A stretch of DNA of 64,000 bases, taken from positions 62,001-126,000 of the forward strand of contig NZ_RBXP01000019.1 in assembly GCF_003634965.1 (NCBI RefSeq). The letters are read 5' to 3'. Position 1 is the stretch's first letter. Each line of letters begins with the position of its first letter. Below the pieces are notes generated by a model that saw only the letters and a list, made by a program, of their open reading frames with translations, ran no database searches and was not told the origin of the DNA. This DNA comes from Azonexus fungiphilus (GTDB taxonomy: Bacteria; Pseudomonadota; Gammaproteobacteria; Burkholderiales; Rhodocyclaceae). Shown here piece after piece: positions 24,620 through 33,266 of the stretch. The translations under genes were made by a program, and so were the position numbers.

Positions 24620-27415
24620 TCAGAACATCCAGCGCAGCTGGAGCGACGCGGTCTGGCTGAGGAAGCCCTCGCGGTGCGAGGCTTCGTAGCGGCCGGTGAT
24701 CTCGGTTCCGCTGCCGGTGGTGTAGGTGACTCCGGCGCCGGCACGCAGGCGCCAGGCCGACTGGCGGGTGCCGTAGGTCACGAAGGCGGCGTCCGGCGCG
24801 CCGGCATAGGCCGAGGTGATGCTGGCATCGCGGTTGTAGAAGTCGTAGCCGGCACCGAGATTGGCACTCGCCTTCAGCTGGCTGCTGAAGGCATGGGTGA
24901 GCATCCCGTCCACACCGAGCACCAGGGCATCCGAGCTGCGCGACTTGACTTGCAGGTTGAGACCGCCGGCCCCCTTCTCGCGATACGCCTCGTCCTCGAT
25001 CCAGGTGTAGTCGAGGCGGATCGACGGAATGAGGGTGGTGTTCGGCGCCAGGGCGAAACGCCGGTCGAGCGCCACGCCGGCATGCGCGGTCTTGCTCGCG
25101 TAGTCCGACCTGGCGCCAAGTCCGAGCAGGTTGATCTGGCGATACCCGTCGTTGCGCATGTAGCCGCCGTCGATCTGGAACGACAGGTCGCTGCGGGCGT
25201 CAAGTGCCCGGCGGCCGTAGACGATGAGCTGGTAGCTGTCCACATCGGCGCGCTGTTTCGGGCCGCCGGCGTGACTCGAGACGTCGGTCGCGGCATAGGC
25301 AAAGGCGACGCCCATGTCGCTGTCTGCGGAGAGGCTGCCGTCGACGCCGGCGACCAGCCCGCGGGTACCGGCGCCGTAGCCGCGGACGCCGTTGCGGTTG
25401 TCCTGGCGGGAACGGGTGACGAAGGGTTTCAGCCAGAGGTGCCGGTTGCCGAGAAAGGCATCGCCGGAGGAAATGCCGCGCGTCATGTCGATGCGCGACT
25501 GCACCACGGCGTTCACCCCGCCCATGGTGTCGCGGGCCAGAGACAGCGAGTTCCCGGTCAATAGCGGCAGCGTCTGTTCGACCTGGGCGGCGACCTCGCC
25601 GGCGCTGCCGCTGCCGAGGATGCCGGTCAGCGCCTGGTTGAGTTCGGGCGAATCGGTGCCGCTACCCGCCAGGCCATCCCAGACCGCCGCCGCACCGAGG
25701 GCGCCGGGGCGATCCGGAGAGACGGCCGCGCCGATGCTGGTCATGCCGGTGTCGCGCACCACCAGGTCAACGGCGTTGCTGCGGAACAAGGCCGAAAAAG
25801 CGTAACGCAGGGAGTTGTCGGTCACCCGCAGACCGTTGTCGGTGACGCCGCCGGTGGCGGTCAGGACGTTGGTCAGGTCGCTGCCGTTGAAGGCGGGTTT
25901 GACATCGACGGTGAAGGTGCCGCCGAGGTTGGCGCTGCCGCCGACCGCCAGCGTGCTGTAGCTGCCGCCGGCAGCGGCCAGCCCCAGGGTGCCGGTCGCG
26001 CTCTGGGTAAAGTTGCCGCCGACGCTGCTGGCAATCGGCGAGCCGGTGGCGATCGGGTTGGCTGCCGTCGCCCCCTGTTTCAGGTAGAGGCTGCCGGCAT
26101 TGTTCAGGTTGGCCAGGGTTCCCAGGGAAATGCCGCCCAACAGGGTGCCGCCGACAGCATTGTCCACGTCCAGCGCGACACCGTTGGCAACCTGCACGGC
26201 GGTGACGGCGCTGGCGACGCTGCCGCTGTTCACCACGCTGCCGGCACTGGCCGAGGTAACGTGGATACCCACGCCAGTGGTGACGAGTGTGCCGCTGTTG
26301 CTGATGTCCACGCGTCCGCTATCGGACTCGGCCAACAGGCCGGTGAGGGCGTTGATGCGGCCTGCGTTCGCCATGCTGATCGCCCCCTGGGCGCTGGCCG
26401 CTGCCATCCCCGCATCATGGGCTGCAGCAATGACGCCGCTGGCCGCGTTGGTGACGGTAACGCTGCCGACACCATCGGTATAGGCACTGATACCGTGGAA
26501 ATCGGGGCTGACCTGGGCCAGGTTGGGATTGCGGTTGGCGGTGATGCTGCCGCTGTTGGTCACCGTCACGTTGCCGCCGGTGCCGGCGGCAACGACGGCA
26601 TCGTAATGGTCGGCGACGATCGTGCCGCTGTTGGTGATTTCGGCACCGCCATTGGCAGACCAGGCAATCAGGCCCTGGCGCGTCGTCGAGCGCACGCTGC
26701 CCTGGTTGTCGATGCGCGCCGTACCGTTGTAGTCGATGGCGCGGGCACCGGCCTGGTAGGCATGAACCGTGCCCAGGTTGGTGATGCTGACAGCGACCGG
26801 CGACAGGCTGGCCGAACCGCCATCGGCATACAGGCCGCGTCCGCTGGCGACCGTCACCGAGCCCCGGTTGATCAGGGTCACCGCGCCGTTGTTGGAGGTG
26901 GCGGTGATGCCATCGGAACTGGCACCGAAGCTGGCAACGGTGGCAGCGCTATCGACGCTGAGATCGTTGCGAGTGCTCGTATCGTTACTCTCCGAGCGCA
27001 ACCAGACCGCACCGAACGGCCCTGCCGAAGTCACGCTGACGCCGGCGCCGATCGTCAGGTTGGCATTCCAGCCGGGCTGGCTGGAGTACATGTACACCGC
27101 CGGGTAATCGCTGCGATTGAGCACCGTGGTTCCGTTGATGGTCAGGCTCTGGTTGAACGGCCCGCTCGCCGAGGGATTGCTGAGCACGGCCACTGAGCTT
27201 GCGGTGACATCGGTGACGGTCAACGCGGAATTGCCGGCATTACCCTGCATCTGAATATCGGCGCTGCATTGCAACGCGGCAATGTTGCCTGAAGTCGTGC
27301 AACCAACCGCGAACGCATGCGGGGAGAAAACGGAGGCGCCAAGCAGAAACGAGGCATTGGCAATCTGGATCGAGAGGCGACGGGACGGAAAGCGGTGATG
27401 GCAGGAAGGAGGCAT
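24620..27415 (-). CDS. Autotransporter with beta-helical passenger (type Va)
   Basis: 931 residues. A signal peptide region ends near HAFA (about residue 36). A passenger of about 600 residues is rich in Asn/Gly/Ser/Thr/Val with repeated ITNSGTI-, VTNSGSI- and INRGSV-like turns, as in right-handed beta-helix adhesins. The C-terminal autotransporter domain covers about 655-931 (HLWLKPFVTRSRQDNRNGV) and ends in the outer-membrane signature SLQLRWMF. No protease triad or pertactin-type RGD was seen. The N-terminal placement is the weakest part, as no good ribosome site precedes the ATG. It is a single gene, convergent with the hvf operon, 7 bp away. Confidence 0.9.
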   Translation of the reverse strand: MPPSCHHRFPSRRLSIQIANASFLLGASVFSPHAFAVGCTTSGNIAALQCSADIQMQGNAGNSALTVTDVTASSVAVLSNPSASGPFNQSLTINGTTVLNRSDYPAVYMYSSQPGWNANLTIGAGVSVTSAGPFGAVWLRSESNDTSTRNDLSVDSAATVASFGASSDGITATSNNGAVTLINRGSVTVASGRGLYADGGSASLSPVAVSITNLGTVHAYQAGARAIDYNGTARIDNQGSVRSTTRQGLIAWSANGGAEITNSGTIVADHYDAVVAAGTGGNVTVTNSGSITANRNPNLAQVSPDFHGISAYTDGVGSVTVTNAASGVIAAAHDAGMAAASAQGAISMANAGRINALTGLLAESDSGRVDISNSGTLVTTGVGIHVTSASAGSVVNSGSVASAVTAVQVANGVALDVDNAVGGTLLGGISLGTLANLNNAGSLYLKQGATAANPIATGSPIASSVGGNFTQSATGTLGLAAAGGSYSTLAVGGSANLGGTFTVDVKPAFNGSDLTNVLTATGGVTDNGLRVTDNSLRYAFSALFRSNAVDLVVRDTGMTSIGAAVSPDRPGALGAAAVWDGLAGSGTDSPELNQALTGILGSGSAGEVAAQVEQTLPLLTGNSLSLARDTMGGVNAVVQSRIDMTRGISSGDAFLGNRHLWLKPFVTRSRQDNRNGVRGYGAGTRGLVAGVDGSLSADSDMGVAFAYAATDVSSHAGGPKQRADVDSYQLIVYGRRALDARSDLSFQIDGGYMRNDGYRQINLLGLGARSDYASKTAHAGVALDRRFALAPNTTLIPSIRLDYTWIEDEAYREKGAGGLNLQVKSRSSDALVLGVDGMLTHAFSSQLKASANLGAGYDFYNRDASITSAYAGAPDAAFVTYGTRQSAWRLRAGAGVTYTTGSGTEITGRYEASHREGFLSQTASLQLRWMF

Positions 27416-27588
27416 GATCGATTGGGGGATGTCGGTTGTTGGCCCGGTCTTGAAAGCCGGAAGGCATATGCAATGATCTTACGGAAATTTCGATCGAATA
27501 TCGACCCCGGGCCGCCACGCCGACACTGCCCCTATCCAGGATCGCCATTTCACCCGACAATCCGCGCCTTGCCCGGACGTCAACCGCC

Positions 27589-28113
27589 TTGACCAGCACG
27601 CTCCCGCCCTATCTCGCCGCTTACCCGGCCAACCTGACCGAACCAGTCGCCCGCCTGCTGGCGCAGGGGCGGCTGGGCGAAGCCCTGCGCCGCAAGTATC
27701 CGGCCGCCCACGCGATCCGCACCGACCGGGCGCTGCACGACTACGTCCAGGCGCTGCGCGCCGAGTACCTGCGCAACGCGCCGCAGCCGAGCAAGATACT
27801 GTTCGATGGCAAGCTGCAGTCGGTCGGCCGGGCGCTCGGCACGCACACGCGGATCGCCCGCGTCCAGGGCGGCAAGCTGAAGACCAAGCACGAGATCCGC
27901 ATCGCCGCGGTTTTCCGCGAGGCACCGCCGGAATTCCTGCGCATGATCGTCGCCCACGAACTGGCGCACCTGAAGGAAAGCGAGCACGACAAGGCCTTCT
28001 ACCAGTTGTGCCGGCACATCGAAGCTGACTACCACCAGCTCGAATTCGACCTGCGCGCCTATCTCTGCCACCTCGCCGCCGGCGGCCCGCCGCTGTGGCC
28101 GGCGACGCCCTGA
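27589..28113 (+). CDS. YgjP-like metallopeptidase-domain protein
   Basis: 174 residues with the zinc-binding HELAHLKESEHDKAFY motif (HExxH plus a downstream His) near residue 125 and the YgjP/DUF45 feature PSKILFDGKLQSVGRALGTHTRIARV. These proteins are predicted metal-dependent hydrolases; substrates are unknown. The start is TTG at 27589; no ATG lies near, and the sequence from MTSTLPPYLAAY reads as coding. It stands between the divergent autotransporter and sodB. Confidence 0.8.
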   Translation: MTSTLPPYLAAYPANLTEPVARLLAQGRLGEALRRKYPAAHAIRTDRALHDYVQALRAEYLRNAPQPSKILFDGKLQSVGRALGTHTRIARVQGGKLKTKHEIRIAAVFREAPPEFLRMIVAHELAHLKESEHDKAFYQLCRHIEADYHQLEFDLRAYLCHLAAGGPPLWPATP

Positions 28114-28197
28114 ACGGCAGCGGAACTTCCTGGCCGGCATCATGCCAAATGGAACCCGGCATGCCGGGGACAACCCACGCCAAGGAGACCCCAGATC

Positions 28198-28875
28198 ATG
28201 TCACTGACCCGTTTTGCCGCCATCGCGCTGGCCTGCCTGCCGGGCATCGCCGCCGCCCAGTTCAGCCTCGCCCCGCTGCCCTACCCGGCCGACGCGCTCG
28301 AGCCCTACATCGACAGGACGACGATGGAAATCCATCATGGCCGCCACCACGCCGCCTACGTCAACAACCTCAACACCCAGGCCAAGACCACGCCCGAACT
28401 CGCCGCCCTGTCGCTGACCGCGCTGCAGGGCCAGATCTCGCGTTTCGGCCCGGCGGTACGCAACAACGGCGGCGGCCACTACAACCATGACCTGTTCTGG
28501 CAGTTGATGGCGCCCGAAGGCCAGCGCGGCAAGCCGTCACCGGCGCTGGAAACGGCGATCAACACCGCCTTCGGCTCGCTCGAGGAGATGAAGAAGCGCT
28601 TCGACCAGGCCGCCCTCAGCCGCTTCGGCTCGGGCTGGGCGTGGCTGATCGTGACCCCGGACAAGAAGCTGGCGGTGACGTCGACCGCCAACCAGGACAA
28701 TCCCTTGATGGACCTGCCCGGGATCGACCGCGGCACGCCGATCCTGGCGCTCGATGTCTGGGAACACGCCTACTACCTGAAATACCAGAACAGGCGCGCC
28801 GACTACGCCACCAACTGGTGGTACGTGGTGAACTGGAACGAGGTCAGCAAGCGTTACGAAGCGGCACTCCGCTGA
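28198..28875 (+). CDS. Fe/Mn superoxide dismutase with an N-terminal signal sequence
   Basis: 225 residues. The enzyme core starts at FSLAPLPYPADALEPYID and has the four metal ligands in MEIHHGRHHAAYV, GGHYNHDLFW and DVWEHAYYLKYQ. In front is a short Sec-type signal, SLTRFAAIALACLPGIAAAQ, so the enzyme is probably exported; most FeSODs are cytoplasmic. Ligands alone do not settle Fe versus Mn. It is immediately upstream of the nifB promoter region; an inverted repeat after its stop contains the nifB NifA site. Confidence 0.93.
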   Translation: MSLTRFAAIALACLPGIAAAQFSLAPLPYPADALEPYIDRTTMEIHHGRHHAAYVNNLNTQAKTTPELAALSLTALQGQISRFGPAVRNNGGGHYNHDLFWQLMAPEGQRGKPSPALETAINTAFGSLEEMKKRFDQAALSRFGSGWAWLIVTPDKKLAVTSTANQDNPLMDLPGIDRGTPILALDVWEHAYYLKYQNRRADYATNWWYVVNWNEVSKRYEAALR

Positions 28876-28888
28876 AAACCGGGGCGGC

Positions 28889-28904
28889 TGTCGGCTTTGC
28901 GACA
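28889..28904 (+). promoter_or_regulatory. NifA upstream activator site for nifB, within a hairpin
   Basis: TGTCGGCTTTGCGACA (TGT-N10-ACA), 63 bp upstream of the nifB promoter. It is the apex of a longer inverted repeat (28882-28911; arms GGCGGCTGTCG / CGACAGCCGCC) that begins just after the SOD stop codon. Confidence 0.88.
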
Positions 28905-28967
28905 GCCGCCCCGACAAGGTCCGCCGGACAAAATGGCAATTCCTTGATTTGACGGGATAAAACACAC

Positions 28968-28983
28968 TGGCACAGCGATTGCT
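28968..28983 (+). promoter_or_regulatory. Sigma-54 promoter of the nifB operon
   Basis: TGGCACAGCGATTGCT, full -24/-12 register, 35 bp upstream of the nifB ATG. Confidence 0.92.
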
Positions 28984-29018
28984 GAAATGGCTCCGAACCG
29001 ATTTCGAGGAGCCCGACC

Positions 29019-30518
29019 GTGGAACTTCCAGTCATCAGCAACAATGCACCGGCCGCCGACGGCGGTTGCTCGTCCAGCGGCTGCGGCAGCGCGCCGGATG
29101 CCCTGGCCCACCTGCCCGAGCACATCCGCGCCAAGGTCCAGGACCACCCCTGCTATTCCGAGCAGGCGCACCACTACTTCGCCCGCATGCACGTCGCCGT
29201 GGCGCCGGCCTGCAACATCCAGTGCAATTACTGCAACCGCAAGTACGACTGCTCGAACGAATCGCGTCCGGGCGTCGTCTCCGAGCTGCTGACGCCGGAC
29301 CAGGCGATCAAGAAGGTGCTCGCGGTGGCCGCCGAGATCCCGCAGATGACGGTGCTCGGCATCGCCGGACCGGGAGACCCCCTGGCCAACCCGGGCCGCA
29401 CTTTCGAGACTTTCCGCCAGCTCTCCGAGAAGGCTCCGGACATCAAGCTGTGCGTGTCGACCAACGGGCTGTCCTTGCCCGAGCACGTCGACGAGATCGC
29501 CAAGCACAACATCGACCATGTGACGATCACCATCAACTGTGTCGATCCGGAAGTCGGCGCCAGGATCTACCCGTGGATCTACTGGCAGAACAAGCGCATC
29601 TTCGGCATCGAAGGCGCGAAGATCCTGATCGAGCAGCAGCAGAAGGGGCTACAGATGCTGACCGAGCGCGGCATCCTGGTGAAGGTCAATTCGGTGCTGA
29701 TCCCCGGCGTCAATGAAGAACACCTCAAGGAAGTCTCGAAGGTGGTCAAGGCCAAGGGTGCCTTCCTGCACAACGTCATGCCGCTGATCGCCGAGGCCGA
29801 ACACGGCACCTACTACGGCATCATGGGCCAGCCGGAACCGACCCAGGAAATGCTGCAGGAGCTGCAGGACGCCTGTGCCGGCGACATGGCGATGATGCGC
29901 CACTGCCGCCAGTGCCGCGCCGACGCGGTCGGCCTGCTCGGCGAGGATCGCGGCGACGAGTTCACCATGGACAAGATCGACGTCATGGACGTCGATTACG
30001 AAGCCGCCATGGTCCGCCGCAAGGCGGTGCACGACGCGATCATCGACAAGCTGGAAGCCGAGCGCGGCGTCGCCAAGCCGAAGCCTGCCGGCATCCCGGC
30101 AGGTTCGCGGCCGGTGCTGATGGCGGTGGCCGGCAAGAACGGCCTGGTCGCCGAGCACTTCGGCCACGCCCGCGAGTTCCTGATCTACGAGGCTTCGCCG
30201 GACGGCGTGCGTTTCATCGGCCATCGCAAGACCGAGCTCTACTGCGGCGGCATGGATGCCTGCGGCGACGGCGACGTGGTCGAAGCCGGCGCCAGTGAAT
30301 CGCTGCTCGACCGCAACATCCGGATCCTGTCCGGCTGCGAGGTGGTGCTCTGCGCCAAGGTTGGCTACGAGCCCTGGGCCAAGCTCGAGGCAGCCGGCAT
30401 CGCGCCGAACGGCGAGCACGCGATGGAGCCGATCGAGGAAGCGGTGATGGCGGTGTACGAAGAAATCGCGGCGACCGGCAGATTGCTGCCGCAAGCCGAT
30501 TCCCTGAAGGTGGCGTAA
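29019..30518 (+). CDS. nifB: NifB, radical SAM enzyme making the FeMo-co precursor (NifB-co)
   Basis: 499 residues. The radical SAM motif CNIQCNYC supplies C65, C69 and C72, with further conserved cysteines at the N-terminus (C17, C22, C45) and in RHCRQCRADAVG, ligands of the K clusters that are fused with carbide insertion. The C-terminal NifX-like domain (about 365-480; VAGKNGLVAEHFGHAREFLIYE) binds the product; many minimal NifB proteins lack it. The gene heads a NifA-type operon with fdxN starting 0 bp after its stop. Confidence 0.97.
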   Translation: MELPVISNNAPAADGGCSSSGCGSAPDALAHLPEHIRAKVQDHPCYSEQAHHYFARMHVAVAPACNIQCNYCNRKYDCSNESRPGVVSELLTPDQAIKKVLAVAAEIPQMTVLGIAGPGDPLANPGRTFETFRQLSEKAPDIKLCVSTNGLSLPEHVDEIAKHNIDHVTITINCVDPEVGARIYPWIYWQNKRIFGIEGAKILIEQQQKGLQMLTERGILVKVNSVLIPGVNEEHLKEVSKVVKAKGAFLHNVMPLIAEAEHGTYYGIMGQPEPTQEMLQELQDACAGDMAMMRHCRQCRADAVGLLGEDRGDEFTMDKIDVMDVDYEAAMVRRKAVHDAIIDKLEAERGVAKPKPAGIPAGSRPVLMAVAGKNGLVAEHFGHAREFLIYEASPDGVRFIGHRKTELYCGGMDACGDGDVVEAGASESLLDRNIRILSGCEVVLCAKVGYEPWAKLEAAGIAPNGEHAMEPIEEAVMAVYEEIAATGRLLPQADSLKVA

Positions 30519-30797
30519 ATGGCACTCCAGATCACCGAATCCTGCGTCAATTGCTGGGCCTGCGTCGATGTCTGCCCGAACGACGCGATCTTCCAGGACA
30601 AGCCGCATTTCCTGATCGACGACATGAAATGCACCGAATGCCTGGGCGATCACGCCGATCCGCAATGCGCGGCGATCTGTCCGATCGAGATGGCGATCGT
30701 CAACGAACTGGGCGAATTCCTCAACCCGCCCGGCTCGCTGACCGGCATCCCGATCGAGAAGCTGAAGGAATTCGGCCTGTGGCGGGAGGCAGCCTGA
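30519..30797 (+). CDS. fdxN: FdxN-type 2[4Fe-4S] ferredoxin
   Basis: 92 residues with two cluster motifs: CVNCWACVDVCPNDAIF (about 8-24) and CTECLGDHADPQCAAICPIE (about 45-64), the second with the insertion typical of NifB-linked ferredoxins. This ferredoxin donates electrons to NifB in other diazotrophs. It starts directly after the nifB stop and overlaps nifO by the TGATG arrangement, so translation is coupled. Confidence 0.95.
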   Translation: MALQITESCVNCWACVDVCPNDAIFQDKPHFLIDDMKCTECLGDHADPQCAAICPIEMAIVNELGEFLNPPGSLTGIPIEKLKEFGLWREAA

Positions 30798-31264
30798 TGG
30801 CGGTCGTCACTTTCTACGAGAAGCCCGGCTGCAAGGGCAACCTGCGCCAGAAGACGCTGCTCGCGGCGGCCGGCCACACGGTGCAGGCGAAAAACCTGAA
30901 AACCGAGGCGTGGACCGTCGAACGCCTGCTCCAGTTCGTCGGCAAGCTGCCGGTCGCGCGCTGGTTCAACCCGGCCGCGCCGGCCGTCAAGCACGGCGAA
31001 ATCGTGCCCGAGAACATCAGCGTCGAGCACGCGCTGCAGTTGCTGCTGGAAAACCCGCTGCTGATCCGCAGGCCGCTGATGGAAGTCGGCGACGAACGGA
31101 TGGTCGGTTTCGATCCGGCCGCGGTCGACGCCTGGCTCGGACTCAACGGCGTCGAGCTGCCGGCCGGCGACATCGAGGCCTGCGTGCATGGGCCGGCCGG
31201 TCACGGCAGCTGCGGCAGCCACGCGCACGAAGAAGACGACCATGCCGGTTGCGGGACTCACTGA
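30797..31264 (+). CDS. nifO: NifO, ArsC/thioredoxin-fold nitrogenase-associated protein
   Basis: 155 residues. The N-terminal ArsC-like fold has the Cys motif FYEKPGCKGNLRQKTLLAAAG (Cys about 11) and LLIRRPLMEVGDERMVGFD near 90-108. The C-terminus adds a metal-ligand-like tail rich in His and Cys (CVHGPAGHGSCGSHAHEEDD). NifO affects molybdenum use or nitrate tolerance in Azotobacter; its mechanism is not settled. The His/Cys tail could bind Mo or another metal, which is inference. The flavodiiron gene begins 23 bp before its stop. Confidence 0.88.
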   Translation: MAVVTFYEKPGCKGNLRQKTLLAAAGHTVQAKNLKTEAWTVERLLQFVGKLPVARWFNPAAPAVKHGEIVPENISVEHALQLLLENPLLIRRPLMEVGDERMVGFDPAAVDAWLGLNGVELPAGDIEACVHGPAGHGSCGSHAHEEDDHAGCGTH

Positions 31265-32513
31265 CGGCGCCGTCGAAATCGCACCGGGCGTCCACTGGGT
31301 GGGCGCCCTCGATCCGCATCTGCGTTCCTTCGACATCATCCTGAAGACCGCCAACGGCACCAGCTACAACAGCTACGTGGTCCGTGGCGAAAACGGCGTC
31401 GCGGTGATCGACACGGTCAAGGAAAACTACGCCGACGATTTCTTCCGCCGCCTCGAATCGGTGGCGCGCTACGACGAAATCACGACCATCGTCCTCAACC
31501 ACCTCGAGCCCGACCACAGTGGCGCGCTGCCGGCACTGCTGCGGCGCGCGCCGCAGGCCCGCGTCTACCTCTCGTCGCGCGCCCAGATGATGCTCAAGGC
31601 CCTGCTCAAGCCGTCCGGCGAACCGCCGCCGGCCTACATCCCGGTCACCACCGACGACAGCGTCGACCTAGGCGGGCGCACGCTGCGCTTCCTGCACACC
31701 CCCTACCTGCACTGGCCGGACACCCAGTGCACCTACCTGGTCGAGGATGGCATCCTCTTCTCCGGCGACGTCTTCGGCTGCCATTTCTGCGATGCGCGGC
31801 TGTTCAACGACCGCGTCGGCGATTTCCGCTTTTCCTTCGAGTACTACTACGCGCACATCATGCGCCCCTTCCGCGAGTACGTGCTCGACGCGCTGGCGCT
31901 GATCGAGCCGCTCGAACTGACGGCGATCGCCCCGGCGCACGGGCCGATCCTGCGCCACGCACCGCGCGACTACCTGCACCGCTACCGCGAGCTGGCCACG
32001 CCGCGGCTGCACAACGAGGCACGCGTCGAAAAGACGCTGCTCGTCTTCTACATCTCGGCCTACGGCAACACCCGGCGCATGGCCGAGGCGCTCGCCGCCG
32101 GCGCCGAATGCCTCGGCGGCGTGCGCGTCTCGCTGTACGACCTCGAAGGCGGCGAGTCCGGCGTATTCACAGACCTGATCGAGGAAGCCGACGGCCTCGC
32201 CATCGGCAGCCCGACGATCAACGCCGACGCGGTGCGGCCGGTATGGGACCTGCTCTCGTCGCTGACCACCGTCAACGTCAAGGGCAAGCTCGGCGCCGCC
32301 TTCGGCTCCTACGGCTGGAGCGGCGAAGCGGTGCGCCTGATCGAGGACCGCCTGCGCGGACTCAAGCTGCGGCTGCCGCTCGAAGGCCTGCGCATCAAGC
32401 TGGTCCCCGACGCCGGCGAGCTCGACGCCTGTCGCGCGCTCGGCGAACAACTCGCCCGGCACCTGACCGGCCGCCTGGAAACCCGCGAAATCGACCTGGC
32501 CGCCCTGGCCTGA
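31242..32513 (+). CDS. Flavodiiron protein (FprA-type O2/NO reductase)
   Basis: 423 residues. The N-terminal metallo-beta-lactamase-like diiron domain has the ligands HLEPDH (H-x-E-x-D-H), TPYLHWPD, FSGDVFGCHFCD and APAHGP. The C-terminal flavodoxin domain starts near LVFYISAYGNTRRMAEALA and includes AIGSPTINADAVRP and FGSYGWSGEAVRLIE. Such enzymes reduce O2 to water or NO to N2O with electrons from rubredoxin or NADH oxidoreductases. Placement inside the nifB operon suggests O2 scavenging for nitrogenase. The ATG at 31242 overlaps nifO by 23 bp; an earlier in-frame codon at 31188 would overlap more. Confidence 0.92.
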   Translation: MPVAGLTDGAVEIAPGVHWVGALDPHLRSFDIILKTANGTSYNSYVVRGENGVAVIDTVKENYADDFFRRLESVARYDEITTIVLNHLEPDHSGALPALLRRAPQARVYLSSRAQMMLKALLKPSGEPPPAYIPVTTDDSVDLGGRTLRFLHTPYLHWPDTQCTYLVEDGILFSGDVFGCHFCDARLFNDRVGDFRFSFEYYYAHIMRPFREYVLDALALIEPLELTAIAPAHGPILRHAPRDYLHRYRELATPRLHNEARVEKTLLVFYISAYGNTRRMAEALAAGAECLGGVRVSLYDLEGGESGVFTDLIEEADGLAIGSPTINADAVRPVWDLLSSLTTVNVKGKLGAAFGSYGWSGEAVRLIEDRLRGLKLRLPLEGLRIKLVPDAGELDACRALGEQLARHLTGRLETREIDLAALA

Positions 32514-32527
32514 CCCTGGAGAAAGCC

Positions 32528-32815
32528 ATGCCCAAAGCCAAAGTCACCTTCGAAGACATCGGCGTCGCCGTCACCGTGCCGGCCGGCACCCGCCTCATCG
32601 AAGTCTCGGAAAAGGTCGGCGCCGGCATCACCTACGGCTGCCGCGAAGGCGAATGCTGCACCTGTCTGACCAAGGTCGTCGCCGGCGGCGAAAACCTCGC
32701 GCCACCGAGCGTGCTCGAGGATCAGGTGCTCAAGGACAACCTCGCCCCGCGCGGCCACCGCCTCGCCTGCCAGGCCCAGATCCTCGGCGGCGAACTGGTG
32801 GTGCGGCCGGCCTGA
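32528..32815 (+). CDS. [2Fe-2S] plant-type ferredoxin
   Basis: 95 residues with GCREGECCTCLTKV (C-x4-C-x2-C) and the distal Cys in HRLACQAQILGG. An additional Cys sits between the second and third ligands (ECCTC). It lies 14 bp downstream of the flavodiiron gene and 84 bp before the FeSII-like gene, so it may be the electron donor for the flavodiiron protein, though Rnf or nitrogenase are also possible. Confidence 0.92.
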   Translation: MPKAKVTFEDIGVAVTVPAGTRLIEVSEKVGAGITYGCREGECCTCLTKVVAGGENLAPPSVLEDQVLKDNLAPRGHRLACQAQILGGELVVRPA

Positions 32816-32899
32816 GGCGCAGGACAAGGAACAAGACTAAAAGCAGGCAAGCCATCCCAAGCCAGAGAAAACCGATCAACCCGCATTCAGGAGCCCACC

Positions 32900-33262
32900 A
32901 TGGCACTCATCACCTTCAGCAGTCCGATGCACAAGGACAAGACCGTCTACGCCGTTGCCGGCAGCCACACCCAGACCATCCTGGCGCTGGCCAAGGAACA
33001 TCACATCCCGATCGACTTCGGTTGCCAGGAAGGCAACTGCGGCACCTGCCTGGTCAAGGTCTCGTCGGTGGACGGCAAGCGCCGCCCGATGGGCGGCCCG
33101 CTCAATCCGCGCGAAGTCGCCGCCTTGCTCGAGTTCGGCCACATCACCAAGGCCGAGGTCGAGCAGATGTACGTCGACGACATCCCGCCGACGCAATGGC
33201 GGCTGGCCTGCCAGATGATCGTCCGCGACGAGGACATCCTGGTCGAGTACCCGAGCAAGTGA
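32900..33262 (+). CDS. Shethna protein II (FeSII)-like [2Fe-2S] ferredoxin
   Basis: 120 residues, longer than ordinary plant-type ferredoxins. The cluster is bound by FGCQEGNCGTCLVKVS and a distal Cys in RLACQMIVRDEDILVEY. Overall length, the opening LITFSSPMHKDKTVYAVAG and the insert with NPREVAALLEFGHITKAEVEQM match the family of Azotobacter FeSII, which on oxidation forms a protective complex with nitrogenase (conformational protection). The specific binding surface cannot be verified here. It is followed 4 bp later by nifQ. Confidence 0.88.
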   Translation: MALITFSSPMHKDKTVYAVAGSHTQTILALAKEHHIPIDFGCQEGNCGTCLVKVSSVDGKRRPMGGPLNPREVAALLEFGHITKAEVEQMYVDDIPPTQWRLACQMIVRDEDILVEYPSK

Positions 33263-33266
33263 CGCG

